Numbered from the stretch's first letter, positions 17,963 through 26,149 are shown. The stretch: 64,000 bases of DNA from an uncultured Eubacterium sp. (GCA_910584065.1 CAJTZN010000007.1:34749-98748), one strand, 5' to 3'. Program-made: numbers and translations. The notes: a model not told the origin generated them from the sequence alone.

Positions 17963-18580
17963 TCACATACTCTGTACATATTGTTTGATACATTCTACCG
18001 TCTTATCAATGCCCGCCAGGTCACTGCGGATCGTCAGGGCGTAGTTACACAGGTTATCCCATCGGTCCCCGGTGTGATACCGGTAATAGTTTCCCCGGCT
18101 CTTGTCCTTTTTCGCCACCGTCTCAGCCGCGTGCTCCGGAGCGATATGATCGACCTCGATCGACCGCTGGATCCGAAAATCCAAATCGGCGCTGATAAAG
18201 ACATTTACTACATCATCAAGATCGCGTAATATGTAATCCGCGCATCTGCCCACGATGACACATGGACCCTCGTCCGCCACCTTTCGGATCACATTGGACT
18301 GTGCGAGAAAAATCCGGTCATCCAGCGACAATCCCGCAAATCCCACATCCTGATTTGTAAACACGTTCATTCCCATGGCAATGGAATACAAAAGGCTGTT
18401 TGTCGCCTTGTCCTCCACTGTCTGGAAAGCAGTTTCCGAAAAACCGGTCTCTTTCGCTGCCCTGGAGATGATCTCATTGTCGTAAAATGGTACACCGAAC
18501 TGCTCCGCCAGCTTTTTCCCGATCTCTCTTCCCCCACTGCCATACTGCCTGCTAATTGTAACGATCTTTTTCAAATCCAA
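17963..18580 (-). CDS. Cytidylate kinase-like family protein, TTG start
   Basis: A 205-residue P-loop protein of the cytidylate-kinase-like family common in Lachnospiraceae. It begins KKIVTISRQYGSGGREIGKKLAE, an unusual glycine-rich loop where a GxxGxGK(S/T) Walker A would be, so NMP kinase activity is not assured. Later blocks (PFYDNEIISRAA, PCVIVGRCADYIL, VFISADLDFRI) are family-typical. The frame begins with TTG (another TTG two codons on); no ATG is available, and the ribosome site is weak. It is the first gene after the xylanase promoter, 32 bp before xylanase 2, so it is co-expressed with secreted xylanases. Its role there is unknown. Confidence 0.8.
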   Translation of the reverse strand: MDLKKIVTISRQYGSGGREIGKKLAEQFGVPFYDNEIISRAAKETGFSETAFQTVEDKATNSLLYSIAMGMNVFTNQDVGFAGLSLDDRIFLAQSNVIRKVADEGPCVIVGRCADYILRDLDDVVNVFISADLDFRIQRSIEVDHIAPEHAAETVAKKDKSRGNYYRYHTGDRWDNLCNYALTIRSDLAGIDKTVECIKQYVQSM

Positions 18581-18594
18581 TCACCACTCTTGTC

Positions 18595-18631
18595 AAAAAA
18601 TCCGGAGCTGCCGGTTAACGGTTTCTCCGGA
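18595..18631 (-). terminator. Terminator-like hairpin in the leader of the xylanase operon
   Basis: Minus-strand TCCGGAG...CTCCGGA stem with an inner 3-bp helix, followed by six T. It lies downstream of both the AraC gene and the xylanase promoter, and 15 bp before the TTG start. It can be the AraC terminator, or an attenuator for the xylanase transcript. Confidence 0.7.
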
Positions 18632-18655
18632 TTCTTGTATTTTTGTTCATTTTAT

Positions 18656-18711
18656 ATTTTACTCGGTATACAGTTCTTTTTCAATGACATATCATGAATT
18701 ATAATTGATAC
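18656..18711 (-). promoter_or_regulatory. Xylanase-operon promoter with candidate AraC operator
   Basis: Minus strand: TTGAAA (18679-18684), 17-nt spacer, TAAAAT (18656-18661). Directly upstream and overlapping the -35 is CATGATATGTCATTG (18682-18696), with a second half TCAAT ending at 18711. The same element in the same position precedes the esterase-araC promoter. Confidence 0.7.
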
Positions 18712-18719
18712 ATCCCGAA

Positions 18720-19517
18720 CTACAGGGACACCCCTTTGATCGTCTTCGCAGCCCCGCTGTGCTCTTTCCGGTATTGCGTGGGCGTCATCCCCTCCCGGCT
18801 CTTAAACTGCCTGGAAAAATGTTCCCAATTATTGTAACCACACTGCTGGCTGATCTCCGAAATACTTTTCGTCGTTCGCAGCAGTAAAAGTTTCGCCCGG
18901 TTCGTCCTGCTTAAAATAACCTCGTTGATACAGGTGATCCCGAAGAAATTCTTATAGAACTTCTGCAGGGAGCGCGTACCGAGTTTCACATACTGGGCCA
19001 TTTCCTCCAACGTCCACTGACGTTCCGGATGCTGATAGATCTGTTCCCTCAGCGACAGGAAAGATTCCTGATATCCTGAATCTTCCTCCTGAAACGCGTA
19101 GTCGTGCAGGCGGTGAAAGATAATGTGCATCAGCTGTTCGATCACATACTGGGAACTTCTGTGCTGCCAGAAGTTTTCGTTTGCCACCGCCTGCCAGTAG
19201 ATCTTATACCAGCTCAGATCCGGACAGGACACCGGTACGCCAAATGGAAGGAATCCCTTCTGATACAGTTCTTCATCACAGTTAAAGCGGATCCAGCTGT
19301 AGACCAGTTCCCCGCCTGCCGATCGGTAATGAACCCTCTGCCCCGGCTGGTACAGGATACATGTGCTTTCCGGATACTCCCGCATCTCGCCTCCCACCTC
19401 AATCCATGTGCGGGTTTCAAACAGCATGATCTCATATTCCCCTGGGGCGTACACAAGATCGTCTACAAAGGATTCCTGTTTGTGTTCATCCATCACAGCG
19501 TACAAGATGTTAATCAT
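18720..19517 (-). CDS. AraC family transcriptional regulator
   Basis: A 265-residue regulator: N-terminal cupin-like sensing region (about 1-140, with the GGEMREYPESTCILYQPGQRVHY segment typical of AraC-type sugar sensors) and a C-terminal double helix-turn-helix (about 165-258: WTLEEMAQYVKLGTRSLQKFYKNFF and ISEISQQCGYNNWEHFSRQFK). GGAGG 8 nt before the chosen ATG favours it over an ATG five codons upstream. It lies 21 bp after the esterase gene, so both are one transcript. The likely role is activation of the xylan locus in response to a xylo-oligosaccharide; the shared promoter element supports this but the ligand is inferred. Confidence 0.9.
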   Translation of the reverse strand: MINILYAVMDEHKQESFVDDLVYAPGEYEIMLFETRTWIEVGGEMREYPESTCILYQPGQRVHYRSAGGELVYSWIRFNCDEELYQKGFLPFGVPVSCPDLSWYKIYWQAVANENFWQHRSSQYVIEQLMHIIFHRLHDYAFQEEDSGYQESFLSLREQIYQHPERQWTLEEMAQYVKLGTRSLQKFYKNFFGITCINEVILSRTNRAKLLLLRTTKSISEISQQCGYNNWEHFSRQFKSREGMTPTQYRKEHSGAAKTIKGVSL

Positions 19518-19538
19518 GTTAAAAACCTCCAAATGTCA

Positions 19539-21245
19539 CTAGTTATACCCCAGTGCCAATACGGTGAAGTCCTTGCCCTCATCGCCCTCTGCCATCTTAA
19601 TCTCAATCTCATGTTTGGCAGCGGTATCCTCACTGAATCCGAGTTCGGGAACTGCCTGGTCCCATCCATCAGATTTGTATCCGGTCAGATTTTTCACCTT
19701 TTTGCCATCGACCCAGAGTTCCGCCGCACCTGCCGATTTTGAACTCGTATATTTCGTTATGATGATCAGGTTTTTGCAGTTGATCACCGCTTTGATCCCG
19801 GCTGCTCCAGACGTCGCCTTATGCATGAAGTTCACCGGAAAAGCGGAGGCTTTGCCGGAATGATGATACTTCCACACAGCTGGGTCTGTTCCATCAAAAT
19901 TGCCTTTGTCAAACGATTCCACTTCACTCAATGTCGTAGTATCCGTATCTGCCCAGATCGTCTTCATGTCTGTAAAGGCATCCGTCTTTTTCGGTGCAGG
20001 CAGGTTCGCACTGTCGATATTATCCTCTTCTGCCGTCTCCCTGCCAATCGTCTTGATCAGCGTCATCACACAGTCCGCCATGAGTTTGTGGCCGTCATTC
20101 GTGGGGTGCATGCCGTCACTCGCATAGTACCAGTCCGTAAAACCGTCTTCCGAAAGACGTTCCTTTACGGCATCGCCCATACTCACCATCGGCAGGTCAT
20201 AATGTTCTCCGTACGGGATATAGGAAGATTCCATCACGCGGTTGCTGTCGGTCTTGCTTCCCTTGAAAATAGAGAAGATCAGCACGACTGCCGAACCCGA
20301 CTTCAGGCCGCGGCGGATCAGTCCCTCATAGGCGCCGCCGTTCGTACATTCCCCGTAATCATTGACCGCAAATTCGATGAACAGTATATCCGGCGCTTTT
20401 CCGAGTTTGCCCACAATGTCACGCTCGTAACGCACGATTCCCAGTGACGACGGCGTACCGCTCATGCCGGCATTGACAAAATGCACGTTTTCACCGCCAT
20501 TGACCCCGTATCTCTCGCCAAATGCCTTGGCTGACAGGGACGCGTAACAATTTTCATTGGGATCTGCTGCCGCCCCTTCCGTGATCGAGCCGCCGATATA
20601 ACCGATGTTCACTTCCTCACCGGCTCTCGCCTTCGCGATCGCTTTTTTGATCCTCGCGTTATTTCCTGTAGAGAGAACCGAGTTCTCCCTCGTTTGCTTA
20701 TAAACCGGATCCTCATCCGGATCATCGGTCGGTTCCGGCACTTCCGTCACCACAGGCGGCGTGAGTGTCACGAGCGGCGGCTGTGCTGTAGGCTGTACCG
20801 ATGGCTGGTTTTGCGGTGCCTGCGTCGATGGCTGCCCCGGCGCTGCCGTCACAACCGGCGCGGTAGGAACCGCAGGTGCTGCCGTCTGTTTCCGCTTGTC
20901 CTTCACTGTCACCTTCACTGTTCCGATGCTCTTCGTCTTCTTTTTATAAACCTCTTTTACCTTCACCTTTGCCGTTCCTTTTTTTACCGCAGTTACGACA
21001 CCCTTCTTACTTACTTTGATCTTTTTATTCGAAGCCTGAAACGTATACTTCGCTTTACTTTTCTTCCCCGTCAGGCCGATCGTCTTCTTCTTTCCAACCT
21101 CCAGAGTCATGGACTTTGTTTTCAGTTTGGCTTTTTTCGCCGCCTGCGTGCTGGCAGGATCCGACAGTATACCCGCGAAACAAGAACCCGTTACGGCTAA
21201 CGCCAGGCCAAATGAAACAATTCTTTTACCACTTTTTGTTAGCAT
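19539..21245 (-). CDS. Secreted SGNH/GDSL-type esterase with N-terminal Ig-like module
   Basis: Probable carbohydrate (acetyl-xylan type) esterase outside the cell. Order: signal peptide (about 1-35), Lys-rich Ig-like module (about 38-115), Pro/Gln/Thr linker, SGNH hydrolase domain, and a C-terminal beta-rich region. Catalytic elements are S220 in GYIGGSITEG, the block IEFAVNDYGE, and D377/H380 in DGMHPTNDGH. Start chosen at MLTKSGKRIVSF, 7 nt after a GGGGGG ribosome site. Removal of acetyl groups would help the neighbouring xylanases; the acetyl substrate is inferred from context. First gene of a transcript that continues into the AraC gene. Confidence 0.85.
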   Translation of the reverse strand: MLTKSGKRIVSFGLALAVTGSCFAGILSDPASTQAAKKAKLKTKSMTLEVGKKKTIGLTGKKSKAKYTFQASNKKIKVSKKGVVTAVKKGTAKVKVKEVYKKKTKSIGTVKVTVKDKRKQTAAPAVPTAPVVTAAPGQPSTQAPQNQPSVQPTAQPPLVTLTPPVVTEVPEPTDDPDEDPVYKQTRENSVLSTGNNARIKKAIAKARAGEEVNIGYIGGSITEGAAADPNENCYASLSAKAFGERYGVNGGENVHFVNAGMSGTPSSLGIVRYERDIVGKLGKAPDILFIEFAVNDYGECTNGGAYEGLIRRGLKSGSAVVLIFSIFKGSKTDSNRVMESSYIPYGEHYDLPMVSMGDAVKERLSEDGFTDWYYASDGMHPTNDGHKLMADCVMTLIKTIGRETAEEDNIDSANLPAPKKTDAFTDMKTIWADTDTTTLSEVESFDKGNFDGTDPAVWKYHHSGKASAFPVNFMHKATSGAAGIKAVINCKNLIIITKYTSSKSAGAAELWVDGKKVKNLTGYKSDGWDQAVPELGFSEDTAAKHEIEIKMAEGDEGKDFTVLALGYN

Positions 21246-21292
21246 TTTGCTGCCCCCCTTTTCTTTCTTAACATTAGTAACCTCTAACATTA

Positions 21293-21348
21293 ACTATACA
21301 CTACATTTTTTGCATTTCCAATGATATATCGTGCACATTGATTGAAAT
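21293..21348 (-). promoter_or_regulatory. Esterase-araC promoter with candidate AraC operator
   Basis: Minus strand: TTGGAA (21316-21321), 17-nt spacer, TATAGT (21293-21298). CACGATATATCATTG (21319-21333) overlaps the -35 exactly as in the xylanase promoter, with the TCAAT half (21344-21348) at the same distance. About 22 of 30 positions match the xylanase element. Confidence 0.7.
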
Positions 21349-21448
21349 ATTTTGCTCTCATTTGATATATTTAGAACTTTCTTCCAGTTTCAAACAGACG
21401 CGGCGGCAAAAATTCAGAAAAGATTATGCTTCCTATCCGTATCTATCA

Positions 21449-21478
21449 CAGACAAAAACGCAGACGCCGCTGTATAAT
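21449..21478 (+). promoter_or_regulatory. Promoter of the GH43 gene
   Basis: CAGACA, 18-nt spacer, perfect TATAAT, about 55 nt before the start codon. Between it and the gene lies a hairpin (CCGAAGGC / GCCTTTCGG) just ahead of the ribosome site. The sequence before the -35 (TATCTATCA) weakly resembles the candidate AraC half-site. Confidence 0.5.
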
Positions 21479-21532
21479 ATAAAAAAACGCCGAAGGCCTG
21501 TGCTTTGCCTTTCGGGGAAATGAGGTGGAACA

Positions 21533-23791
21533 ATGAAAAAACCATGGAAACGACTGTTAGCCGGCTCGCTGGCCATCTGCCTGAGCACACTATGTATCAT
21601 GCCGGACAGCATCCGCGTAAAGGCGGAAAATCCGATCGTACAAACGATGTATACCGCTGATCCGTCCCCGCTCGTTGTCGGGGATACGATGTATGTGTAT
21701 ACAACACGCGATGAACATCGCGAGAGCGCCACAAAAGAATGGAGTCTGATGAATGAATGGCGCTGTTTCTCCACGAAAGATATGATAAACTGGACCGACC
21801 ACGGCCAGATCGCACATGCCGAGACGTTTGACGGCGAAGGAAACTGGCGGGCCTGGGCACAGCACGTCGTAACAAAACCCGTCACAGAGAACGGTGTTAC
21901 AAAAAATAAGTACTATCTGTTCGCCCCCTTTAACGGTACCAAAATCGATGTGGCCGTATCTGACAACCCGTGGGGGCCGTTTGAGGACGCGACGCCCGGC
22001 AAATATTTGATCGACGGCGGCTGGGACGGCGGAAATATTGACCCTGCCGTGTTAGTCGAGGATCACGGAAATCCCGACGATGTGGAAAACTATGACTATT
22101 ACCTCTACTGGGGCAATCCGTATCTGCGCTACTGCAAACTGACCGATGACCTGCTGGACGTCGATCCGGATACAGACGGGGACGGAATCTTATCGGAAGA
22201 GGAAAGCCAGATCGACCCGCGGTTCTCGAAAAACGATAATAAAATACTGGGCGAGGTACGCCCGGGCCTGCACAGCTTTCAGACACACGGCGACGAGGGA
22301 TACGCGTCCTTCGGAGAACCGACACAGGGAGTGAGCACGACCGGTAAATTCCCGGCCGAACCGGCCAGCAGCAAAGACAAGCGCTCCGCGTTCGAAGAAG
22401 GCCCCTGGCTCATCAAACACGATGACGGAAAAGAGGGTACGGACGACTATTTCCTGTTCTTTGTCGGCGGACGCACGCCGGGGGAAACGGTGGAATACTC
22501 GACCGCGCCGTCGCCGATCGGCCCCTGGACATACCGGGGACTCGTAATGGACAGGGAAAACGGCTACTCCTGTATCCATCCGGGCGTAGTGGAATTCAAG
22601 GGGAAAAACTATCTGTTTTACCTGAACGAAATGCTCGTCGGCGGCAACGGCTCTGACCGCTCGGTCTGTGTCAAAGAATTTTCCTATGACGAAAATAACC
22701 TGATCGTAAAAGAAACCGATGAAAAAACGGCTGCCTTGCTCGAACAGGGCATGAAGGATAAGACAAAGGGAACTCCTTATTTCAGTGTCAACGCCATTGG
22801 CACGCTGAACCCTTACGAGTTAAACCAGGCGGAAACGATCTGCTGGGCCTCGAACCTGGACGGTGTGACCGGCGGCTTTAACGGAACCGGACAAGGCGTT
22901 AAAACAAAGGCAAAGGAAACGATCACCAAGGATAAAGACCCCGTTACGGGAAAGGTCGCATTCTGGCAGTCCGCCGCTAAGTTTGGCGTCGTCGTATGCG
23001 ACATTGACAACAACGACTACATCAAAGTAGCAAACGTGGATTTCGGCGAGACGAGAGCCGAACGTTTTACCGTTTCCGCCGCCTGCGGCAAAGGTCTTCC
23101 GCCCACGGACCTGACGGAAGACAACAAAGGAAATATGATCTTTAACCCGGACTGCGACACGGTTTCCGGAAACATTGAACTGTGGCTCGACTACGGCACG
23201 GACAACGAGTGTCAGATCGGCACCGTGACGATCGGTAACACGGGCGACACCAATATCTATCAGGACTTTACGACCGAATTGACCGGCGACGCCGTGGGCA
23301 TCCACGACCTGTATTTCATTTTCCGCGGAGAAGAAAACGCCAAACTGTTCAACCTCGACACATGGCAGTTCACAAAAAAAGAGGTGCCGAAACCGACACA
23401 GACCCCTGCGGTCCCGACTGCCACGCCGCCTTCGGCCCCGAACCAGCCGGCCGTAACGGCACAGCCTTCTACCGCGCCAAATATTGGAACAACCCCTTCA
23501 CCTGGCATTAAAAAACCTGCCAGAACCAAGATTACGAAAGTGAAAAAGAAGGGAAAAACCAAATGCCTGATCAGCCTGAAAAAAACAGCGAACGCCGCCG
23601 GATACCAGATCGAATATTCCACCGATAAGGCGTTTAAGAAAAATGTAAAAAAGGTAACGGTCAAAAAGCCGTCCTGCACGATAAAAAAACTGCGCAGCGG
23701 TAAAAAATACTATTTCCGGGCAAGAGCCTTTGTAAAGTCTTCCGGCAAAATAGTTTACGGAGCGTACAGCAGCGTAAAGAGTAAAAAATAA
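21533..23791 (+). CDS. Secreted GH43 glycosidase with CBM6-like and C-terminal Fn3-like modules
   Basis: Exo-acting xylosidase/arabinofuranosidase-type enzyme outside the cell. Signal peptide ends near residue 31 (VKA/EN). The five-bladed GH43 domain opens with TADPSPLVVGD (catalytic base D43) and continues to about residue 415; a CBM6-like beta-sandwich spans about 430-625 (NPYELNQAETICWASNLDG and LDTWQF), then a Pro/Thr linker and a Lys-rich Fn3-like module (about 665-752). A canonical EF-hand loop, D213-x-D215-x-D217-G-x-L-x3-E224, is inserted in the catalytic domain, suggesting a bound Ca2+. GAGGTGG precedes the ATG. Divergent from the esterase-araC operon, it would trim side chains or ends of xylan. 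Confidence 0.9.
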   Translation: MKKPWKRLLAGSLAICLSTLCIMPDSIRVKAENPIVQTMYTADPSPLVVGDTMYVYTTRDEHRESATKEWSLMNEWRCFSTKDMINWTDHGQIAHAETFDGEGNWRAWAQHVVTKPVTENGVTKNKYYLFAPFNGTKIDVAVSDNPWGPFEDATPGKYLIDGGWDGGNIDPAVLVEDHGNPDDVENYDYYLYWGNPYLRYCKLTDDLLDVDPDTDGDGILSEEESQIDPRFSKNDNKILGEVRPGLHSFQTHGDEGYASFGEPTQGVSTTGKFPAEPASSKDKRSAFEEGPWLIKHDDGKEGTDDYFLFFVGGRTPGETVEYSTAPSPIGPWTYRGLVMDRENGYSCIHPGVVEFKGKNYLFYLNEMLVGGNGSDRSVCVKEFSYDENNLIVKETDEKTAALLEQGMKDKTKGTPYFSVNAIGTLNPYELNQAETICWASNLDGVTGGFNGTGQGVKTKAKETITKDKDPVTGKVAFWQSAAKFGVVVCDIDNNDYIKVANVDFGETRAERFTVSAACGKGLPPTDLTEDNKGNMIFNPDCDTVSGNIELWLDYGTDNECQIGTVTIGNTGDTNIYQDFTTELTGDAVGIHDLYFIFRGEENAKLFNLDTWQFTKKEVPKPTQTPAVPTATPPSAPNQPAVTAQPSTAPNIGTTPSPGIKKPARTKITKVKKKGKTKCLISLKKTANAAGYQIEYSTDKAFKKNVKKVTVKKPSCTIKKLRSGKKYYFRARAFVKSSGKIVYGAYSSVKSKK

Positions 23792-23819
23792 AAAACTCCG
23801 GTAAAAAGTTCCGGCAAAA

Positions 23820-23885
23820 AAATATCCCGCGTCAACCAATCCCGCACGCATCAGGTGGTACCCCCACTTGTCGTGCGGGATATTT
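23820..23885. other. Overlapping inverted repeats after the GH43 gene
   Basis: The arm at 23872-23885 can pair with two upstream arms: 10 bp with ATCCCGCACG (23839-23848, an inner 6-bp helix in its loop) or 11 bp with AAATATCCCGC (23820-23830). On the minus strand the 11-bp stem is followed by seven T. It may act as the GH43 terminator, but the plus-strand T tract is poor. Confidence 0.6.
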
Positions 23886-23908
23886 CAAACCATTTTCCAA
23901 ATATATCA

Positions 23909-23949
23909 TTGAAGGAACGCGTTCTCTACGTTATTATTAAAGTAACGTA
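23909..23949 (+). promoter_or_regulatory. ridA promoter with inverted repeat over the -10
   Basis: TTGAAG, 17-nt spacer, TATTAT. A perfect inverted repeat TACGTTA-N9-TAACGTA (23927-23949) encloses the -10 box, a typical place for a repressor operator. Confidence 0.55.
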
Positions 23950-23983
23950 TTTTGTAGAAAAGAAAGGAAAGGTTATCTATACT

Positions 23984-24373
23984 ATGAAAAAAATCATTTC
24001 AACCAAGGACGCTCCTGCAGCGATCGGCCCCTATTCCCAGGCAATCGAGATCAACGGTTTCCTTTTCACTTCCGGTGTGATCCCGATCATTCCGTCCACC
24101 GGGGAACTTGCGACGGGTGGGATCGAAGCGCAGGCGGAACAGGCACTGAGCAATCTTGCCGCCCTGATCCACGCTTCCGGCGCTCGCATCGAAGACACCG
24201 TAAAGACGACCGTATTCATAAAAAACATGGACGACTTTGCCGCGGTAAATGACATTTACGCTAAATATTTCACAAAAGATTTTCCCGCCCGTTCCTGCGT
24301 AGAAGTTGCCCGCCTTCCCAAAGATGTGCTGATTGAAATTGAGGCAATTGTAGAAAAGAAAGAAACCATGTAA
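23984..24373 (+). CDS. ridA: RidA family reactive enamine/imine deaminase
   Basis: Hydrolyses reactive 2-aminoacrylate-type enamines/imines produced by PLP enzymes such as threonine dehydratase. The 129-residue protein has the full YjgF/RidA pattern: IGPYSQAIEINGFLFTSGVIP near the N-terminus, and the active-site Arg in FPARSCVEVARLPKDVLIEIEAI. Start at MKKIISTKDAPAAIGPYSQ matches family length; an AAAGGAAAGG lies about 11 nt upstream. It stands alone on the plus strand with its own promoter. RidA proteins are commonly annotated in these bacteria as TdcF-like or endoribonuclease L-PSP; the deaminase role is the established one. Confidence 0.93.
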   Translation: MKKIISTKDAPAAIGPYSQAIEINGFLFTSGVIPIIPSTGELATGGIEAQAEQALSNLAALIHASGARIEDTVKTTVFIKNMDDFAAVNDIYAKYFTKDFPARSCVEVARLPKDVLIEIEAIVEKKETM

Positions 24374-24458
24374 ACATCCTGCCTTCTCAGGGCCCCCGTT
24401 GGTCCTCAGCTCAACTTTAGGATGAAAACATGGTAATTTTTACACATTTCAATTTCAC

Positions 24459-24487
24459 TTGACAACACGGCACAATGTTGATATACT
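24459..24487 (+). promoter_or_regulatory. Strong sigma-A promoter of the NlpC/P60 gene
   Basis: Perfect TTGACA, 17-nt spacer, TATACT. The leader is about 125 nt, AT-rich, and holds a direct repeat TTTTATAYTGCGAA (about 24568-24598) just before the GGAGGG ribosome site. Confidence 0.85.
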
Positions 24488-24618
24488 TATTTTACATCTT
24501 AATAATTTTGTAATATTTTTTTAACGATTACAATACATTTTAAGAAAACACGAATTTACCCTCGCATTTTTATACTGCGAAACTTTTATATTGCGAAGCA
24601 CATTTTGGAGGGACTAAC

Positions 24619-26091
24619 ATGCATAAATGGAAAATACTCCTCGGCACCGGCGTCGTTTTATCGGTCGGACTGTTCGGAAATTACATCACGTCATCCATGA
24701 CGACGATGTGTACGGAGACAGAACTTGCCGGGATGTCTTATACACTAAATCAATACGTCGACGTCCAGTCGGCCGGCGCGGCCTCGGACCCGGAAGCGAT
24801 CGTGGCGTTCCCCGATGCCCCCGCACCGGCTGCCACCGATCCCAACGCTGCCGGCGGGCCGGCAGGATCAGCAGTTTCCGGCGACGCTGCCGCGGCACAG
24901 CCCCCGGCGGAACCGACAGCCACACCGGCTCCCAAATCCGAATATGATAATGTCGGGATTTCAATCGCCGCCGATTATGTCAACGTAAGAAAACACCCGA
25001 ACACGGACAGCAAGATCCTCGGAAAGCTTTACCGCGGAAGCGCTGCCAAGATCATAAAAACCGTCGGCGACTGGGTACAGATCCGGTCGGGTCAGGTAGA
25101 GGGATACATAAAATCAGAATACTTAGCGATCGGTTTCAGCGCCGAAAAGCTGATCGACCGGTTTGGAACAAAGATCGCGACCGTAAATACCGAAACGCTG
25201 AAAGTGCGCGAAGCGAAGAACACGGACTGCGCCGTACTCACCCTCGTATCCGGTGAAGAAAGTTTCGAGGTGATCCGCGAGGACAAGGAATGGGTCAAGA
25301 TCATGGTAGACGGAGACACGAAAGGTTTTGTCTCCAAAGACTATGTAAAGATCACAGTTAAATTTAAAAAAGCCGTTTCCATCGAGGAAGAACGTGAGGA
25401 GGCCAGAAAGAAAGCTGCCGCCGCTGCCGCCGCTGCCAGAGCGGAGGCCGAAGCCGAACAGGCCAGACAGCAGGCCGCCAACAATTCAAGCAACTCCAAT
25501 AGCAGTAACTCCGGCGGCGGAAGTTCCAATAGCAGCAGCTCCAATGGGAGTAGCTCCCACGGAAGCAGTTCCAGCGGTGGCAGTTCGGGACATAAATCTT
25601 CCGGCAGCAGCAATTCCGGCAGTTCCTCGCACAAGTCGAGCAGTTCCGGAAGCAGCAGCTCCAGCAATAAATCCTCCGGTGATTCTGGCGAAGACAGTAG
25701 TTCCAATTCATCCGGTTCCGTTGTGGGAAGCGGTGACGGTTCATCCATCGCCTCCTATGCCCTCCAGTTCGTCGGCAATCCGTACGTGTACGGCGGCACG
25801 AGTCTGACGAACGGCACCGACTGCTCCGGATTCTCACAGGCGGTCTTCCGTAAATTCGGCATCAGCCTTCCCCGGACATCAGGCGAGCAGTCCGGCGTGG
25901 GCAAAAAGATCAGCGTGTCGAGCGCGAGAGCTGGCGACCTGATCTTCTACGCGAAAAACGGACATGTCAACCATGTAGCCATCTGCATCGGCGGCGGCCG
26001 GGTTGTTCACGCAAGTAACCCGACCACCGGTATCACGACGAGTAACATGAATTACCGGACGCCGTATTGTGCAAGACGGATCATCGGTTAA
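24619..26091 (+). CDS. Secreted NlpC/P60 peptidoglycan hydrolase with two SH3b domains
   Basis: Cell-wall endopeptidase. Order: signal peptide or N-terminal anchor (about 1-30), Ala/Pro-rich spacer, two bacterial SH3 domains (about 112-170 and 185-245; YVNVRKHPNTDSKILGKLY and TLKVREAKNTDCAVL), an Ala/Glu helical stretch, a ~100-residue Ser/Gly/Asn-rich linker, and a C-terminal NlpC/P60 domain (about 375-490) with catalytic C402 in TDCSGFSQ and His in HVNHVAICIGG (H452 likely). GGAGGG lies before the ATG. The long low-complexity linker probably spans the wall. Followed by a strong terminator. Likely a D,L-endopeptidase for cell separation or growth. Confidence 0.92.
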   Translation: MHKWKILLGTGVVLSVGLFGNYITSSMTTMCTETELAGMSYTLNQYVDVQSAGAASDPEAIVAFPDAPAPAATDPNAAGGPAGSAVSGDAAAAQPPAEPTATPAPKSEYDNVGISIAADYVNVRKHPNTDSKILGKLYRGSAAKIIKTVGDWVQIRSGQVEGYIKSEYLAIGFSAEKLIDRFGTKIATVNTETLKVREAKNTDCAVLTLVSGEESFEVIREDKEWVKIMVDGDTKGFVSKDYVKITVKFKKAVSIEEEREEARKKAAAAAAAARAEAEAEQARQQAANNSSNSNSSNSGGGSSNSSSSNGSSSHGSSSSGGSSGHKSSGSSNSGSSSHKSSSSGSSSSSNKSSGDSGEDSSSNSSGSVVGSGDGSSIASYALQFVGNPYVYGGTSLTNGTDCSGFSQAVFRKFGISLPRTSGEQSGVGKKISVSSARAGDLIFYAKNGHVNHVAICIGGGRVVHASNPTTGITTSNMNYRTPYCARRIIG

Positions 26092-26149
26092 GCTGATATC
26101 GTAATACCAGTAAATGAGTTACGGAAACTTGCGAAGCCCGTAACCCGGG

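Noticed and set aside
23850..23885. GGTGGTACC as a T-box antiterminator
   Set aside because: No room for Stem I and specifier loop after the GH43 stop, and the next gene (ridA) is not a typical T-box target.
23914..23925. GAACGCGTTC palindrome as a LexA box near ridA
   Set aside because: Half-sites are 2 bp apart, whereas LexA of Firmicutes needs GAAC-N4-GTTC.
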